DNA of 64,000 bases from Spirochaetota bacterium. GTDB lineage: Bacteria > Spirochaetota > Spirochaetia > DTKZ01. The stretch's first letter is position 1; every line of letters begins with the position of its first letter. Position numbers and translations under genes: made by a program. The notes below the pieces were generated by a model that was given only the letters and a program-made list of their open reading frames with translations, was not told the DNA's origin and ran no database searches. The DNA lies in NCBI GenBank assembly GCA_026418195.1, contig JAOABU010000037.1, positions 1 through 64,000 of the forward strand, in the 5' to 3' direction. Below are positions 1 through 9,623 of the stretch, piece by piece.

Positions 1-102
1 GTCATGGATCTCATCTACCTCGTAAGCCCCAGAGGCGGGCATTACGGGGTTGGGGAATCGGACCCCAGCGATTTCTACTGATAGATCGGGCGATACTCTC
101 AT
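1..102 (-). CDS. pyrD: Dihydroorotate dehydrogenase, N-terminal fragment (continues beyond left edge)
   Basis: Reverse-strand translation of 102..1 gives MRVSPDLSVEIAGVRFPNPVMPASGAYEVDEIHD, typical of PyrD N-termini; its ATG overlaps the stop of the pyrK-like gene (ATGA, 102..99). Absent from the ORF track because it is cut. Confidence 0.85.
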   Translation of the reverse strand, partial: MRVSPDLSVEIAGVRFPNPVMPASGAYEVDEIHD

Positions 103-887
103 GAATCTACTACCACGGTTCTGGAACGGAACACAGGGCCATCCATGCACACCAGGAAGTATCCATCCTCTCCATCCTTCTTCACTGCGCACCCATGGCA
201 GTCACCCATTCCGCATCCCATGTACCCTTCCAGGAACAGGTATCCCTTCACCTTTCCTGCTAGATCGAGGGCTTTCACGTGTCGAGCAAACCGATGGGAT
301 CCACAGGTATACACCGTGTCCACCTTTCCCTCGGTAATCAGCTGATCCAGAATGTCAGTACCGTTCCCATGGTACCCTTCCGTTCCATCATCCGTAGCGA
401 TGAAGACATCGTTGGAAAATTCTTCTAGTAGAGCCCGACACACGAGCCGAGACTTTGTGGAAGCCGAAAGGATTGTGAAAACGGGTTTCTTCAGTTTAGT
501 AAGGGTCTCTGCCAAAAAGACCACTGCTGCGGCACCTGCTCCCCGTACCAGCAAGGCCGTTCCTGAAGAATCGAACTCTGTGATGCTTTTTCCTAGAGGA
601 CCTGTTACGTAGAGGGAAGAGCCCTTCTTTAGGGTGGAAAGGAGTCGAGTCCCTTTCCCTTCTACCTTGATGCAGAGTCGAAACACCCCTTTCAAGGGAT
701 CGGCTAACACGATATCGAAGGGGCGGGGAAGGATCGGATCCCCCGTATGCCATCCCCGCACCATCACGAACTGCCCCGGCCCAGCGGTTTGAGCGATCTG
801 CTCCTCCCGGATTACGAGATGGAAGTACCCTTTAGGATTCTCTTTCCGGGACACTAGGGTTGCTTTCCGATACACCGGGGCAGCCAT
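99..887 (-). CDS. pyrK: Dihydroorotate dehydrogenase electron-transfer subunit (FAD/[2Fe-2S])
   Basis: Ferredoxin-reductase-like fold and C-terminal Cys cluster GYMGCGMGDCHGCAV...CMDGPVF; adjacent to pyrD. Confidence 0.88.
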   Translation of the reverse strand: MAAPVYRKATLVSRKENPKGYFHLVIREEQIAQTAGPGQFVMVRGWHTGDPILPRPFDIVLADPLKGVFRLCIKVEGKGTRLLSTLKKGSSLYVTGPLGKSITEFDSSGTALLVRGAGAAAVVFLAETLTKLKKPVFTILSASTKSRLVCRALLEEFSNDVFIATDDGTEGYHGNGTDILDQLITEGKVDTVYTCGSHRFARHVKALDLAGKVKGYLFLEGYMGCGMGDCHGCAVKKDGEDGYFLVCMDGPVFRSRTVVVDS

Positions 888-913
888 AGAATTACGCGAA
901 CCTCTAAAAGTTC

Positions 914-2137
914 TTACTGTGGATTCGGATACAGCACCTTTGCACTGGCCGCAGCTTCAGGCCATACGGTTTGGATTGCCCCTTTCTGGATCTGGAAGGT
1001 AACAGCTCCGCCTGCCATGTTTTGACCCGTAGCATCCCACTTGGTAGGTCCCCAGAAGGTCACCCCATCGTAGGACTGGAGGGCTGCCCGCACCTTGTCC
1101 GTATCGATAGAACCAGCCTTTTCAATGGCTAACTGAAGGAGGTATCCTCCCTGGGAAGCAGCTGCTGCTTGGTAAGCGATTCCCTCCCCATACTTGGCCG
1201 TGTATTCCTTCGCATAATCTTGGGAGGTCCCAAAGAAAGGATCCGAGTACTTCATCTGGGGCATCCACCAGGCTACCCCATAGATAAAATCCGCATCCGT
1301 TCCCAGCGCATCCCTGAAATCTTTCAGTTCTGGACCTGTGGTGAAACCGATTGCTTTCAGGTACACCTTCTGTTCTTTCAACTGGCGTACCGTGAGGATC
1401 GCTTCCTCTAGGTATCCGGAACCAAGCAGGGCCTCGGCCCCTGAGTTTTTGATCTTCAAGATCGTAGAGGAAAGGTCCTTCACCCCTTTGGGATACACCT
1501 CATAATAGGCAACTTCAAACCCTTTGCTCTTTGCGTATTCCTGGGCTCCTTCCGCTACCGAAACGGGGAAGTTGTCATTGGGCGCGATGATGGCGATCTT
1601 TTTCGGGGCTGGCTTCTGGGCTGCTAGCATATCGATAAAGCTGTAGAAGATTTTCCGCCCGGGAGGGAGCACGGAAAACACGTTCTTGTAACCGCGGCCA
1701 TAGATGTTGGAAGCATTTGCTAGAGTCGCTATCGTTATGATGTTGTACTTCTCGCCTATGGCCGTAGTGGCAAAGGTGGGGCCGCTCCCATAAGGACCTA
1801 GGAGGAAGTTCACCTTATCCTCGGTAATGAGTTTTTCCGTCAATTTCGCGGATGTCTGGTTATCCGACTGATCATCGTAATAGATGATCTCTACCTTCAT
1901 CTTCTTTCCCCCAACGTTGATTCCCCCCGCAGCGTTCACCTTTTCCTTCCACAGTTCATACCCATTCTTCATCATGTTTCCGAACCGGGCCAGGTTTCCC
2001 GTTAACGCCAAGGAAGCTCCAATCTTGATTACCTCTTGACCTTTAGCAGCTTCCTTACCTCCTGCACCGAACAAAGTCCCACTACCTACCATGAGAAGGG
2101 CCAAAACGAACGCTAAACCCGTTTTCCATGGTTTCAT
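914..2137 (-). CDS. Branched-chain amino acid-type ABC transporter substrate-binding protein (LivK-like)
   Basis: Signal peptide then IKIGASLALTGNLARFGNMMKNGYELW, classic Peripla_BP_6 start; adjacent to livHMGF-like genes. Confidence 0.85.
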   Translation of the reverse strand: MKPWKTGLAFVLALLMVGSGTLFGAGGKEAAKGQEVIKIGASLALTGNLARFGNMMKNGYELWKEKVNAAGGINVGGKKMKVEIIYYDDQSDNQTSAKLTEKLITEDKVNFLLGPYGSGPTFATTAIGEKYNIITIATLANASNIYGRGYKNVFSVLPPGRKIFYSFIDMLAAQKPAPKKIAIIAPNDNFPVSVAEGAQEYAKSKGFEVAYYEVYPKGVKDLSSTILKIKNSGAEALLGSGYLEEAILTVRQLKEQKVYLKAIGFTTGPELKDFRDALGTDADFIYGVAWWMPQMKYSDPFFGTSQDYAKEYTAKYGEGIAYQAAAASQGGYLLQLAIEKAGSIDTDKVRAALQSYDGVTFWGPTKWDATGQNMAGGAVTFQIQKGAIQTVWPEAAASAKVLYPNPQ

Positions 2138-2169
2138 ACTGTTCCTCCTATGTTCAAGTTTTCTAACAT

Positions 2170-2186
2170 CCGGAGCGAAGCTCCGG
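2170..2186. repeat. Perfect intercistronic hairpin CCGGAGC-gaa-GCTCCGG
   Basis: 7-bp perfect stem with 3-nt loop, between livF-like and livK-like genes. Confidence 0.75.
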
Positions 2187-2276
2187 TAAATACCCTAAAA
2201 TCCTACTCAACGCGACCTCTTTCCCATTTAACTCCGGATCATGGTCACTCTAAAATGAACATCCCTCCCCTATCCT

Positions 2277-2990
2277 TTAAATCCCTAGGTATGCTTTCTG
2301 GATATCCGGATTCGCTAATAGCTCCTTTGCATCACCCGACATGGCGACCTTTCCATGGACGAACACGTATCCCTTCTGGGCCAAGCTCAACGCTACCTGT
2401 ACATCCTGATCTACCAGAACGATGGTGATGCCTCGGGTTCGGTGAATCTCTTCCAACACTTTCACCAACGTATCCACCATTACGGGAGCCAATCCTAACG
2501 ACAGCTCATCCAACAGGAGTACTTTAGGATCTGCCATGAGCCCACGCCCAACAGCGCACATCTGAGCTTCCCCTCCTGAAAGGGTTCCAGCAAGCTGTTT
2601 CCGTCGTTCCTTCAATCGAGGAAGGATCGTGTACACCCATTCTAGATCCTCCTTCACCTTCTTCTTGTCCTTGCGGGTATAGGCTCCCATGAAAAGGTTC
2701 TCCTCTACAGTGAGCCCACTGTACAGTTGTCGTCCTTCGGGAACCATCACGATTCCCATCTGCACCCGTTTTGGTTGGGGAACATCTTGGATTTCCTTTC
2801 CCTCATACCGGATGATTCCTTTAAAGGGCTTGAGGGCACCTGCCACAGAGCGCATAAAGGTCGTTTTGCCCACACCGTTAGAGCCGATCAAAGCGGTGAT
2901 GCTTCCTTGTTCGATTGTCACATTCACATCCCAGAGGATCTGTACATCCCCATATCCCGCGTGTAATCCTTCAACCTGCAACATGTGCAC
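2277..2990 (-). CDS. livF: Branched-chain amino acid-type ABC transporter ATP-binding protein (LivF-like)
   Basis: Walker A GSNGVGKTT, signature LSGGEAQM, Walker B VLLLDELSLGLAP. Confidence 0.88.
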   Translation of the reverse strand: MHMLQVEGLHAGYGDVQILWDVNVTIEQGSITALIGSNGVGKTTFMRSVAGALKPFKGIIRYEGKEIQDVPQPKRVQMGIVMVPEGRQLYSGLTVEENLFMGAYTRKDKKKVKEDLEWVYTILPRLKERRKQLAGTLSGGEAQMCAVGRGLMADPKVLLLDELSLGLAPVMVDTLVKVLEEIHRTRGITIVLVDQDVQVALSLAQKGYVFVHGKVAMSGDAKELLANPDIQKAYLGI

Positions 2991-3735
2991 TTCCTTTCAT
3001 CTTGGCATACCGTTCCCCTAAGTAGGCAGAGATGACCCGTTCATCCTTACTGATTTCTTCTGGCGAACCTTCGGCAATCTTCTCCCCATGGTGCAACACC
3101 ATGATCCGGTGGGAAACTCCCATAATCGCTTTCATCACATGTTCGATGATCAGGATCGTTCGACCTTCTCGATTCAGCTCCCGGATCAGATCCATGATGG
3201 ATTCTACCTCGGCTGTATTCAAACCTGCCATCACCTCATCCAACAGGATCAATTCCGGATCCATCGCCAACGCTCGGGCAAGTTCCAACCTCTTACGTTC
3301 CGAAATATTGAGGTGTTCTACCCGTAGGTCTGCTTTCCCTTGCAGCCCAACCCGGGAAAGAATATGCCTGGTTTTTTCCCTGGCCTCTCGGGCATCCTTC
3401 ATCTTATCCTTTCCGAACAGGGCTCCTATGGATACATTTTCCAGCACCGTCATCCCGGGGAAGGGCTTCACGATCTGAAAGGTCCGGGAGATCCCCCGCT
3501 CGGCAATTTGGAAGGGTTTTAACCCCGAGATTCGTTCACCCTTGAAAAAAATCTCTCCCTCCGTCAAGGGTAGAGTACCATTGATGAGGGACAGGAGAGT
3601 CGTTTTCCCTGCCCCGTTCGGCCCAATGATTCCAAGGATTTCCCCCCGTTTGACATCGAAATCCACCTTCCAGACCGCACGTAATGCGCCAAAGCACTTG
3701 GTGACCTTCGTTCCCCGCAGGATACTTTCACCCAT
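2971..3735 (-). CDS. livG: Branched-chain amino acid-type ABC transporter ATP-binding protein (LivG-like)
   Basis: Walker A GPNGAGKTT, LNISERKRLELARALA, Walker B LILLDEVMAGLN. ORF opens to 3771; start at internal ATG 3735 (MGESILRG) preferred. Confidence 0.87.
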   Translation of the reverse strand: MGESILRGTKVTKCFGALRAVWKVDFDVKRGEILGIIGPNGAGKTTLLSLINGTLPLTEGEIFFKGERISGLKPFQIAERGISRTFQIVKPFPGMTVLENVSIGALFGKDKMKDAREAREKTRHILSRVGLQGKADLRVEHLNISERKRLELARALAMDPELILLDEVMAGLNTAEVESIMDLIRELNREGRTILIIEHVMKAIMGVSHRIMVLHHGEKIAEGSPEEISKDERVISAYLGERYAKMKGSAHVAG

Positions 3736-4720
3736 GGCGGTCCTCCTTTCCTTTGGAAACGAAAGCACCACCCCTTGAATTTGCAGGGGTAGGGGGTCGC
3801 CAGGAGAAAGGGAGTTTCCAGTTCAGGTGCAAAACCCCTCTAGGCATGAAAAGTACCGCTAAAATGATGATGGTTCCAAGGATCCCCAAATGAAGATTAA
3901 TGAACTTGGACCACACCAACTCGGATACGGTTTCCAAAATCACCGCTCCTACCACAGGACCAAACACCGTTCCCATCCCACCGATCAGGATGATCACGAA
4001 CATGTTCACCACCCACATTACGTTGAACACAGTAGGTGGATCGATATAGCTGAACCAGTACGCATACACCGATCCCACAAGACCGGTAAACAGGGCACTC
4101 AAGGACCAAGAAATGATCTTGTATCGGGTAGTATCGATTCCCATTACATTGGCCGCTTCCTCGTCTGCCCGGATCGCTTTGAACGCGTACCCTAAGCGAT
4201 TCTTGTCCAGTTTCGCAACGAACGCCACCACCAGGACCACCATGAAAAGCATGGCAAAATAGAAGAAGGTGTTCACCACGAAAGGGTTACCCGGAAAAGC
4301 AGGAACCGTAATTCCCTGACTTCCTCCTGTTAGACTTGTCCACAGGTCAATGATTTGTCGAAAAGCTTCCATCGCTCCCAGACTTCCCAAAGCGAAGTAA
4401 TGCCCTCGTAACCGGAGAAGGAGCAACCCCAGCACGATGGCGAGGAGCACCGCCATCACCCCGGAGGCGGGAAAGGCAAGGATGAACGGAAGGTGGGCTT
4501 TCGTCATTAGAACCGCAGTGGTGTACGCTCCCAGCCCAAAGAAAATCATGTTTCCAAAAGCAGCGTACCCGGTGAATCCGGATATGATGTTCAACGCCGA
4601 AGCGAGTGCGGCGAACATGAAAATCTGGGTTAAAAGTCGAACCCAAAACCCTGTAACCAGAAAGGGAAAGCTTACAAGGAGTAGGGCTCCAACGCCTATC
4701 CATACGTATCTATTCTTCAT
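3728..4720 (-). CDS. livM: Branched-chain amino acid-type ABC transporter permease (LivM-like)
   Basis: Multi-TM protein with GGMGTVFGPVVGAV motif; operon position. Confidence 0.87.
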   Translation of the reverse strand: MKNRYVWIGVGALLLVSFPFLVTGFWVRLLTQIFMFAALASALNIISGFTGYAAFGNMIFFGLGAYTTAVLMTKAHLPFILAFPASGVMAVLLAIVLGLLLLRLRGHYFALGSLGAMEAFRQIIDLWTSLTGGSQGITVPAFPGNPFVVNTFFYFAMLFMVVLVVAFVAKLDKNRLGYAFKAIRADEEAANVMGIDTTRYKIISWSLSALFTGLVGSVYAYWFSYIDPPTVFNVMWVVNMFVIILIGGMGTVFGPVVGAVILETVSELVWSKFINLHLGILGTIIILAVLFMPRGVLHLNWKLPFSWRPPTPANSRGGAFVSKGKEDRHG

Positions 4721-4729
4721 GCTGCGCCC

Positions 4730-5599
4730 CTAATAGAATCGTTTCCCCAGCAATCCCTGGGGCCTGAGCACCAACACCAGCACTAAAACCGCGAACCCTA
4801 AAAAATCCTGCACCGCGGAAGGAAAGATGGCAGTACCGAGGGTTTCCACCAATCCGAGAGTAAGGCCTCCTACAAGAGCTCCAATTGTACTCCCCAGTCC
4901 CCCCAAAATAGAAATCACAAACGCTTTTCCTACCAGCGCTCCCCCTGTAAAGGGATTGATGCTCATGATCGGAGAGATCAACGCTCCGGCTGCCGCGGCT
5001 AGCGCTGCGCTCACTGCGTAGGTAATGGCGTAGATTTTGTCCACATCCACTCCTACGGTCTTGGCTCCTTCGAAATTCAACGCAGTAGCATTGATGGCGA
5101 TCCCTACCTTAGTTTTTCTCATGAAAAGATAGAAAAGAAAGGTGACCAGTACCGCCACTCCAAAAATCCCGAACCGGACGAGGGGGATCACTAGCCCCCC
5201 CAACTCCAATCCTGCTGATGAGTAGGGCAGTTTCACGCTCTTGTAATCGGCGGTCCAGATGAGGAGGCAAATATTGGCAATAAGGATCTGTAACCCAAAG
5301 GTGAAGGTGAGGGTAACGAACGAGGGGCCTCGCACCACACGGTTGATGAGGAAGTACTGAATGCCGTAGGCGATCAGGAAGAGGGCAGCCATTACAAGGG
5401 GGATCGAAAGGAACGGATCGATCCGATAGGCTGCGTACAGGGTAAAGGAAAGGTAGGCTCCGATCATGATGAAGGATCCGTGAGCTAAGTTTACGATATT
5501 CATTACCCCCCAGACGAGGGAAAACCCGATCCCGATCATGGCATACACCGAACCAAAGAGTATGCCGTTGATGATGGCTTGGAGAATCATGCTCTCCAA
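4730..5599 (-). CDS. livH: Branched-chain amino acid-type ABC transporter permease (LivH-like)
   Basis: N-term ILQAIINGILFGSVYAMIGIGFSLVWGVMNIVNLAHG and GGLGSTIGALVGG typical of LivH. Confidence 0.88.
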   Translation of the reverse strand: MESMILQAIINGILFGSVYAMIGIGFSLVWGVMNIVNLAHGSFIMIGAYLSFTLYAAYRIDPFLSIPLVMAALFLIAYGIQYFLINRVVRGPSFVTLTFTFGLQILIANICLLIWTADYKSVKLPYSSAGLELGGLVIPLVRFGIFGVAVLVTFLFYLFMRKTKVGIAINATALNFEGAKTVGVDVDKIYAITYAVSAALAAAAGALISPIMSINPFTGGALVGKAFVISILGGLGSTIGALVGGLTLGLVETLGTAIFPSAVQDFLGFAVLVLVLVLRPQGLLGKRFY

Positions 5600-5738
5600 A
5601 TTAACATGGTTTCACCGGAATAGGCAAGAAAGGACAGAAACACAATACGTTCCATCATCCATAACCCTCGAAAACGCACGAAGGAATTCCACACCGGAAA
5701 TTTCAATAAAAAAAGATATAATTAATGACTAAAAGGAG

Positions 5739-6797
5739 GTGATTATGAAACGGAAAATTCTCTTAACATTGGGTTTCTCGATCCTATTCTGTTCCCTAGG
5801 AATTGCACAAAAAGTGGAGGGTATTCGGTACGTAACCGAGTTTGGAATCCCGCTTAAAATCGAAAAAAGCTGGCATTTTTCAAACGTAACCCAGAAATTC
5901 GATTTTAAGGAGACCCCCGAAGGCACGAAGCGTCAGTTCGATTTCAACATTGGATGGTATCCTGTCATAAAACTGACAGATTTCGAAATTAAGGTAATGA
6001 ACGCGAAAGGAGAAGTGGTGGATCAACCGAAACCTGGAAAACCTCCCGCATCCCTTCCAGCCGGAAAATATTCAGCCGAAATCACCGGCACCTATGCGGA
6101 TGGATTCGGTAAAGTTTCCTTCCTGTTGAGTGGGCTGGAAATAAAGGATCCTCCCGTCACACCCCCAGCTCAAGGGAAAAAAGCGATCCCTAAAAGCTCC
6201 GTCACTACGGTTCGGCTGGATTTCAATTTGCCCCAGGTTCGGATCCGTAAAAGCCCTGCAGATCTGAAGGGAAAGACTCGATGGGATCTGGAAACCTTTT
6301 GGGCCCCAGAGAAGAAAGATGGGGGATACGTGGGTAGACCGAAACTATTTGAAGCCGGAACTCAGAAGATGGTGCAAGGGATCGAAGGCGCAGACTGGTG
6401 GGGAACCTTCAAGCCTGGGAAGTACGATCTTTTGCTTAGCGCCGACATCAGCCGGGCAGGAAAATCTTTTGACGTTCGGATTCCGGGCATCAACTTGGAA
6501 GCTAATACTCGATACCAGATCGATTTCATTCTGAACGGAGGAGCGGTGATCGTGAAAAGCTCGAACATGCCCCATCTAATTCACCTGTATCTTCCCGGTA
6601 CCGCAGACAAAGCAGGGGACATCAAGAGCTGGACGCAGTATCCTCCGAATGAACTCTGGCGAATCGAAGGACCCGGATTCCCCGTGTGCTGTCCGCCCGG
6701 TACCTACGACATTCTCTTCAACTTTGGGCATGGCGCCAAGTACGAATGGAGGAAAAACGTACGGATCGATGTGGGGAGTCTGGTAGAGTTAAAATGA
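5739..6797 (+). CDS. Hypothetical exported protein
   Basis: 352-aa ORF with strong SD (aaaggaggtgatt) and signal peptide MIMKRKILLTLGFSILFCSLGIAQ; no family recognised. Confidence 0.7.
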   Translation: MIMKRKILLTLGFSILFCSLGIAQKVEGIRYVTEFGIPLKIEKSWHFSNVTQKFDFKETPEGTKRQFDFNIGWYPVIKLTDFEIKVMNAKGEVVDQPKPGKPPASLPAGKYSAEITGTYADGFGKVSFLLSGLEIKDPPVTPPAQGKKAIPKSSVTTVRLDFNLPQVRIRKSPADLKGKTRWDLETFWAPEKKDGGYVGRPKLFEAGTQKMVQGIEGADWWGTFKPGKYDLLLSADISRAGKSFDVRIPGINLEANTRYQIDFILNGGAVIVKSSNMPHLIHLYLPGTADKAGDIKSWTQYPPNELWRIEGPGFPVCCPPGTYDILFNFGHGAKYEWRKNVRIDVGSLVELK

Positions 6798-6802
6798 ACC
6801 GT

Positions 6803-7798
6803 TTAAAGGACACTCACCTTGTTGCGGCCTGAGTTTTTCGACATGTAAAGAGCCTTGTCCGCTCGTTCCATGATCGAAACTTTAGTGTCGTTCGCTAGAA
6901 CTTGGGTAACCCCTGCACTTATAGTGAATTGCGGGACTCCCGATACTGTATGACCTTCAATCGTTTTGCGAATTCTCTCACCAATAGCGTTAGCCTCTAG
7001 GGTGGATGTTTCGGGTAGAATCACTACGAACTCTTCGCCTCCCCAGCGGCCGCAAGCGTCGGTGTTTCGAGTTTGCTTCGTAAGGATCTTTGCTGTTTCC
7101 ATTAAAACCTTATCTCCTATCAAGTGCCCATATTGGTCGTTGATTTGCTTAAAACGATCGATGTCGAATAGGATGATGGAAAATAGGGTGCCGTACCTGG
7201 TGAACCTCCGGAGTTCTGTGTCAAGAACTTCATCCAACTTCATACGGTTATAGATTTGGGTAAGTTTGTCTGTTGCTACCAAGGATTGAAGTTCCGCATA
7301 GGCTTCCTGTAACGTTGAAGTTTTTTCTTGCACTAAGCGGTTGATGACAGCAGAAATTTCTTCTAGTTCTTTTAAGGGATAAGCTTCGTTTTCCCCATGT
7401 ACAGAGGTAGGAAAAGAAATATGCATCCCTTGCAATCGAATACCCTGATCCTTCATGGTAAGCACCGTAGTAAGTCGAATATTATGTAACTTGATATTCT
7501 GCTCGAGTATTTGGGTTTCAACATCCAGTTCTGCATGGATGACGGCCGTACAGGGGCAACATTGGGTATATCGGAGATCCTTTATGGCATATCGAAACTC
7601 TGAAGGAGCCTGCTTAAGGTCTCTCTCATACAAAGTCTGTATCAACTCAGCAGAAAATATCTTCTCATCCATCCCTGTTCCAAACCCTCGCATGTCTTCT
7701 GAGATCAGGGCTAAGGTTCCCGGAAGGTCTCGCTTTTTAAGATAGGTTTCAAGATACAGGTAGAAAAAATCAAGAAATCTCCTCTCCATACGTTTCAA
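6803..7798 (-). CDS. Diguanylate cyclase with N-terminal SnoaL/NTF2-like sensory domain
   Basis: GRWGGEEFVVILPE (GGEEF active site) with RNTD I-site five residues upstream; N-terminal ~140 aa resembles SnoaL-like fold. Confidence 0.88.
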   Translation of the reverse strand: MKRMERRFLDFFYLYLETYLKKRDLPGTLALISEDMRGFGTGMDEKIFSAELIQTLYERDLKQAPSEFRYAIKDLRYTQCCPCTAVIHAELDVETQILEQNIKLHNIRLTTVLTMKDQGIRLQGMHISFPTSVHGENEAYPLKELEEISAVINRLVQEKTSTLQEAYAELQSLVATDKLTQIYNRMKLDEVLDTELRRFTRYGTLFSIILFDIDRFKQINDQYGHLIGDKVLMETAKILTKQTRNTDACGRWGGEEFVVILPETSTLEANAIGERIRKTIEGHTVSGVPQFTISAGVTQVLANDTKVSIMERADKALYMSKNSGRNKVSVL

Positions 7799-8462
7799 CC
7801 TCTGTAATCCACTCCCTCCTCCCCTCGATTATCCGAACTCCGAAGAATTGACGCCGAAACTTGAACAATTGTTCTTGCCCTTCGTTTCGAGGTCTAGGGA
7901 GGGAGAAGGAAAACTTTTTCTTTATCCCCTGCAGCGCACGCGATGCAGGATCATCTAAAGGCAAATTGGAAAACACCTGAATCATCTCCTCCCAGGATGG
8001 GACACCTGCAATCTCCCCAGTATCCTCATCATAACTCACCATCTGGCAGAGGGTTTCCAAGCGCCGGAGATCAAACCGGATGAACTCCAAAGACTGCTCC
8101 CCAGCGAACACTCTCTCGTACCAGCAATGGTACGATGGATAGCTTCTGCAGATCCAGGGTTGTTGCGGAGTACCATGAACAGCACAAAGCCCCGTGTCCG
8201 CTTCCAGGTTCTGGCAAGATCGGGCGTAGAATAGCATCCAGGTACCGTCATCCTTTAGTCCCAATTCGAACCACCGGTGTCTGAGGAACTCAAGAAGGGA
8301 TTTAAGATCAGATCGGGTCCGCACCTTGATTCTTTCCAACGGGAGGCGTCTGCAGCAGGGAGTTCCAACGCAGGTAAAACAGGGGTTTTCACTCATATAA
8401 CCTCGTGTGGAATGGGTCTCCTCGTTAAGGTTCCTTTTTTTTACGCACCCAGTACCCACCAT
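7770..8462 (-). CDS. YkgJ-like cysteine cluster protein
   Basis: CFTCVGTPCCRRLPL near N-term plus CAVHGTPQQPWICRSYP, typical of YkgJ-family putative Zn/Fe chelators. Confidence 0.7.
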   Translation of the reverse strand: MVGTGCVKKRNLNEETHSTRGYMSENPCFTCVGTPCCRRLPLERIKVRTRSDLKSLLEFLRHRWFELGLKDDGTWMLFYARSCQNLEADTGLCAVHGTPQQPWICRSYPSYHCWYERVFAGEQSLEFIRFDLRRLETLCQMVSYDEDTGEIAGVPSWEEMIQVFSNLPLDDPASRALQGIKKKFSFSLPRPRNEGQEQLFKFRRQFFGVRIIEGRREWITEVETYGEEIS

Positions 8463-9567
8463 TCTCGAAAGTTACGTCAATGTAATCCCGCTTGGCAGCA
8501 GATAGAATAAAGTCCTTCAATCGTTTGTAACCCAAAGCTGTCCAGTCTACATTTCGATCCGCAAGGCGGGTGCTGATGGAAGCGAGAGAGTGAGTATCTT
8601 TGCCCTTTTCCCGGGTCAGAGAGTCCAGCACATCCAAAAGGGTTTCGAAAGCTAGGGTAAGGGGAGTTTTCTGTTCTCCCGATACCTTTGGTTTGGTTTT
8701 AAGGTAGATGGCTTGATCTTCTTCTATCAAGTCAATGATGCCACGCTCTCGTGCCGCGTACACAAAATCATTCCATGATTTGAACCCAAAGGCTTTCTCA
8801 TCGAAGGAAGGGTTTAGCATTCTAAGCCGCACTTTTACAGCACCCATCCCAGGTTTTTTTCTCTGCTTTTCCATCGTTTCCACAGCTTCTGCCAGCAGTC
8901 GGAAAGCCAGCTCTACAGGAGGTTTCCGGTCTCCCTTCACGGTTCCTTTCCTGGCTCCCTGGGTTTTTCCCTGGTTGGAACCTTGAAAGAGTCCGGGGGT
9001 TTCTTCTGAGCCTCCCTCCTCTCGTCCTTCGACGCTCCCTCTAGAATCCACCTGACGGAACCTTCTTTTTGTTCTTCGAACCCGTCGTTCTTCCGCGGCA
9101 TCGGCAGCTTCTTCGGCTGCTTCTCCAGGGATGATTTCGCGGTAATCCTTGAACGAATCCGCTAAAGATAGAAGTTCTTCGCTAGCGTTACTAGAGTTAC
9201 AGATGATATGCACGCTCTTTCCGTTGCGCCGCAGAGTATAGAGAAGAGGCCGAAAATCGGCGTCTCCCGTGATAAGCACGATCTTCGTGATATGGGGGTA
9301 CTGGTAGATCAATTCCACCGCGTTGGTGATAAGGGAAATATCAGCGCTGTTCTTCCGAGCTACCGGTATGTGGATCAACTCGAAACCGTTTTCCGATAGC
9401 TGTCGGGATAGCCTCCCTAAGTACCCTTTAGTCCAATCCCCATAAACCCTACATACGGTGAGCTTCCCCAAGTGTTCCGTGTATTCTTTCAGACCTTCTA
9501 GGAACTGGGAGTTCGCACTAGGCGTTACATTCTCGATGTCCCAGAGAATCGCTACGTTATCTTCCAT
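8425..9567 (-). CDS. NYN-domain RNase-like protein with two C-terminal OST-HTH/LOTUS-like domains
   Basis: N-term VAILWDIENVTPS...NSADISLITNAVELI...KIVLITGDADFRPLL (NYN/LabA acidic motifs); two similar ~75-aa C-terminal modules. Confidence 0.8.
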   Translation of the reverse strand: MEDNVAILWDIENVTPSANSQFLEGLKEYTEHLGKLTVCRVYGDWTKGYLGRLSRQLSENGFELIHIPVARKNSADISLITNAVELIYQYPHITKIVLITGDADFRPLLYTLRRNGKSVHIICNSSNASEELLSLADSFKDYREIIPGEAAEEAADAAEERRVRRTKRRFRQVDSRGSVEGREEGGSEETPGLFQGSNQGKTQGARKGTVKGDRKPPVELAFRLLAEAVETMEKQRKKPGMGAVKVRLRMLNPSFDEKAFGFKSWNDFVYAARERGIIDLIEEDQAIYLKTKPKVSGEQKTPLTLAFETLLDVLDSLTREKGKDTHSLASISTRLADRNVDWTALGYKRLKDFILSAAKRDYIDVTFENGGYWVRKKKEP

Positions 9568-9623
9568 GTCTAGTACTGGTATAACATGATTCAGGAATAT
9601 TTGGAAACGGGGCAGGCGTGCAG

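Noticed and set aside
50-337. 95-aa plus-strand ORF at the left edge
   Set aside because: Antisense to pyrK and pyrD; Pro/His-rich shadow ORF.
5717-5722. TATAAT before the 5739 exported-protein gene
   Set aside because: Good -10, but the position expected for the -35 does not resemble TTGACA; not listed as a confident promoter.
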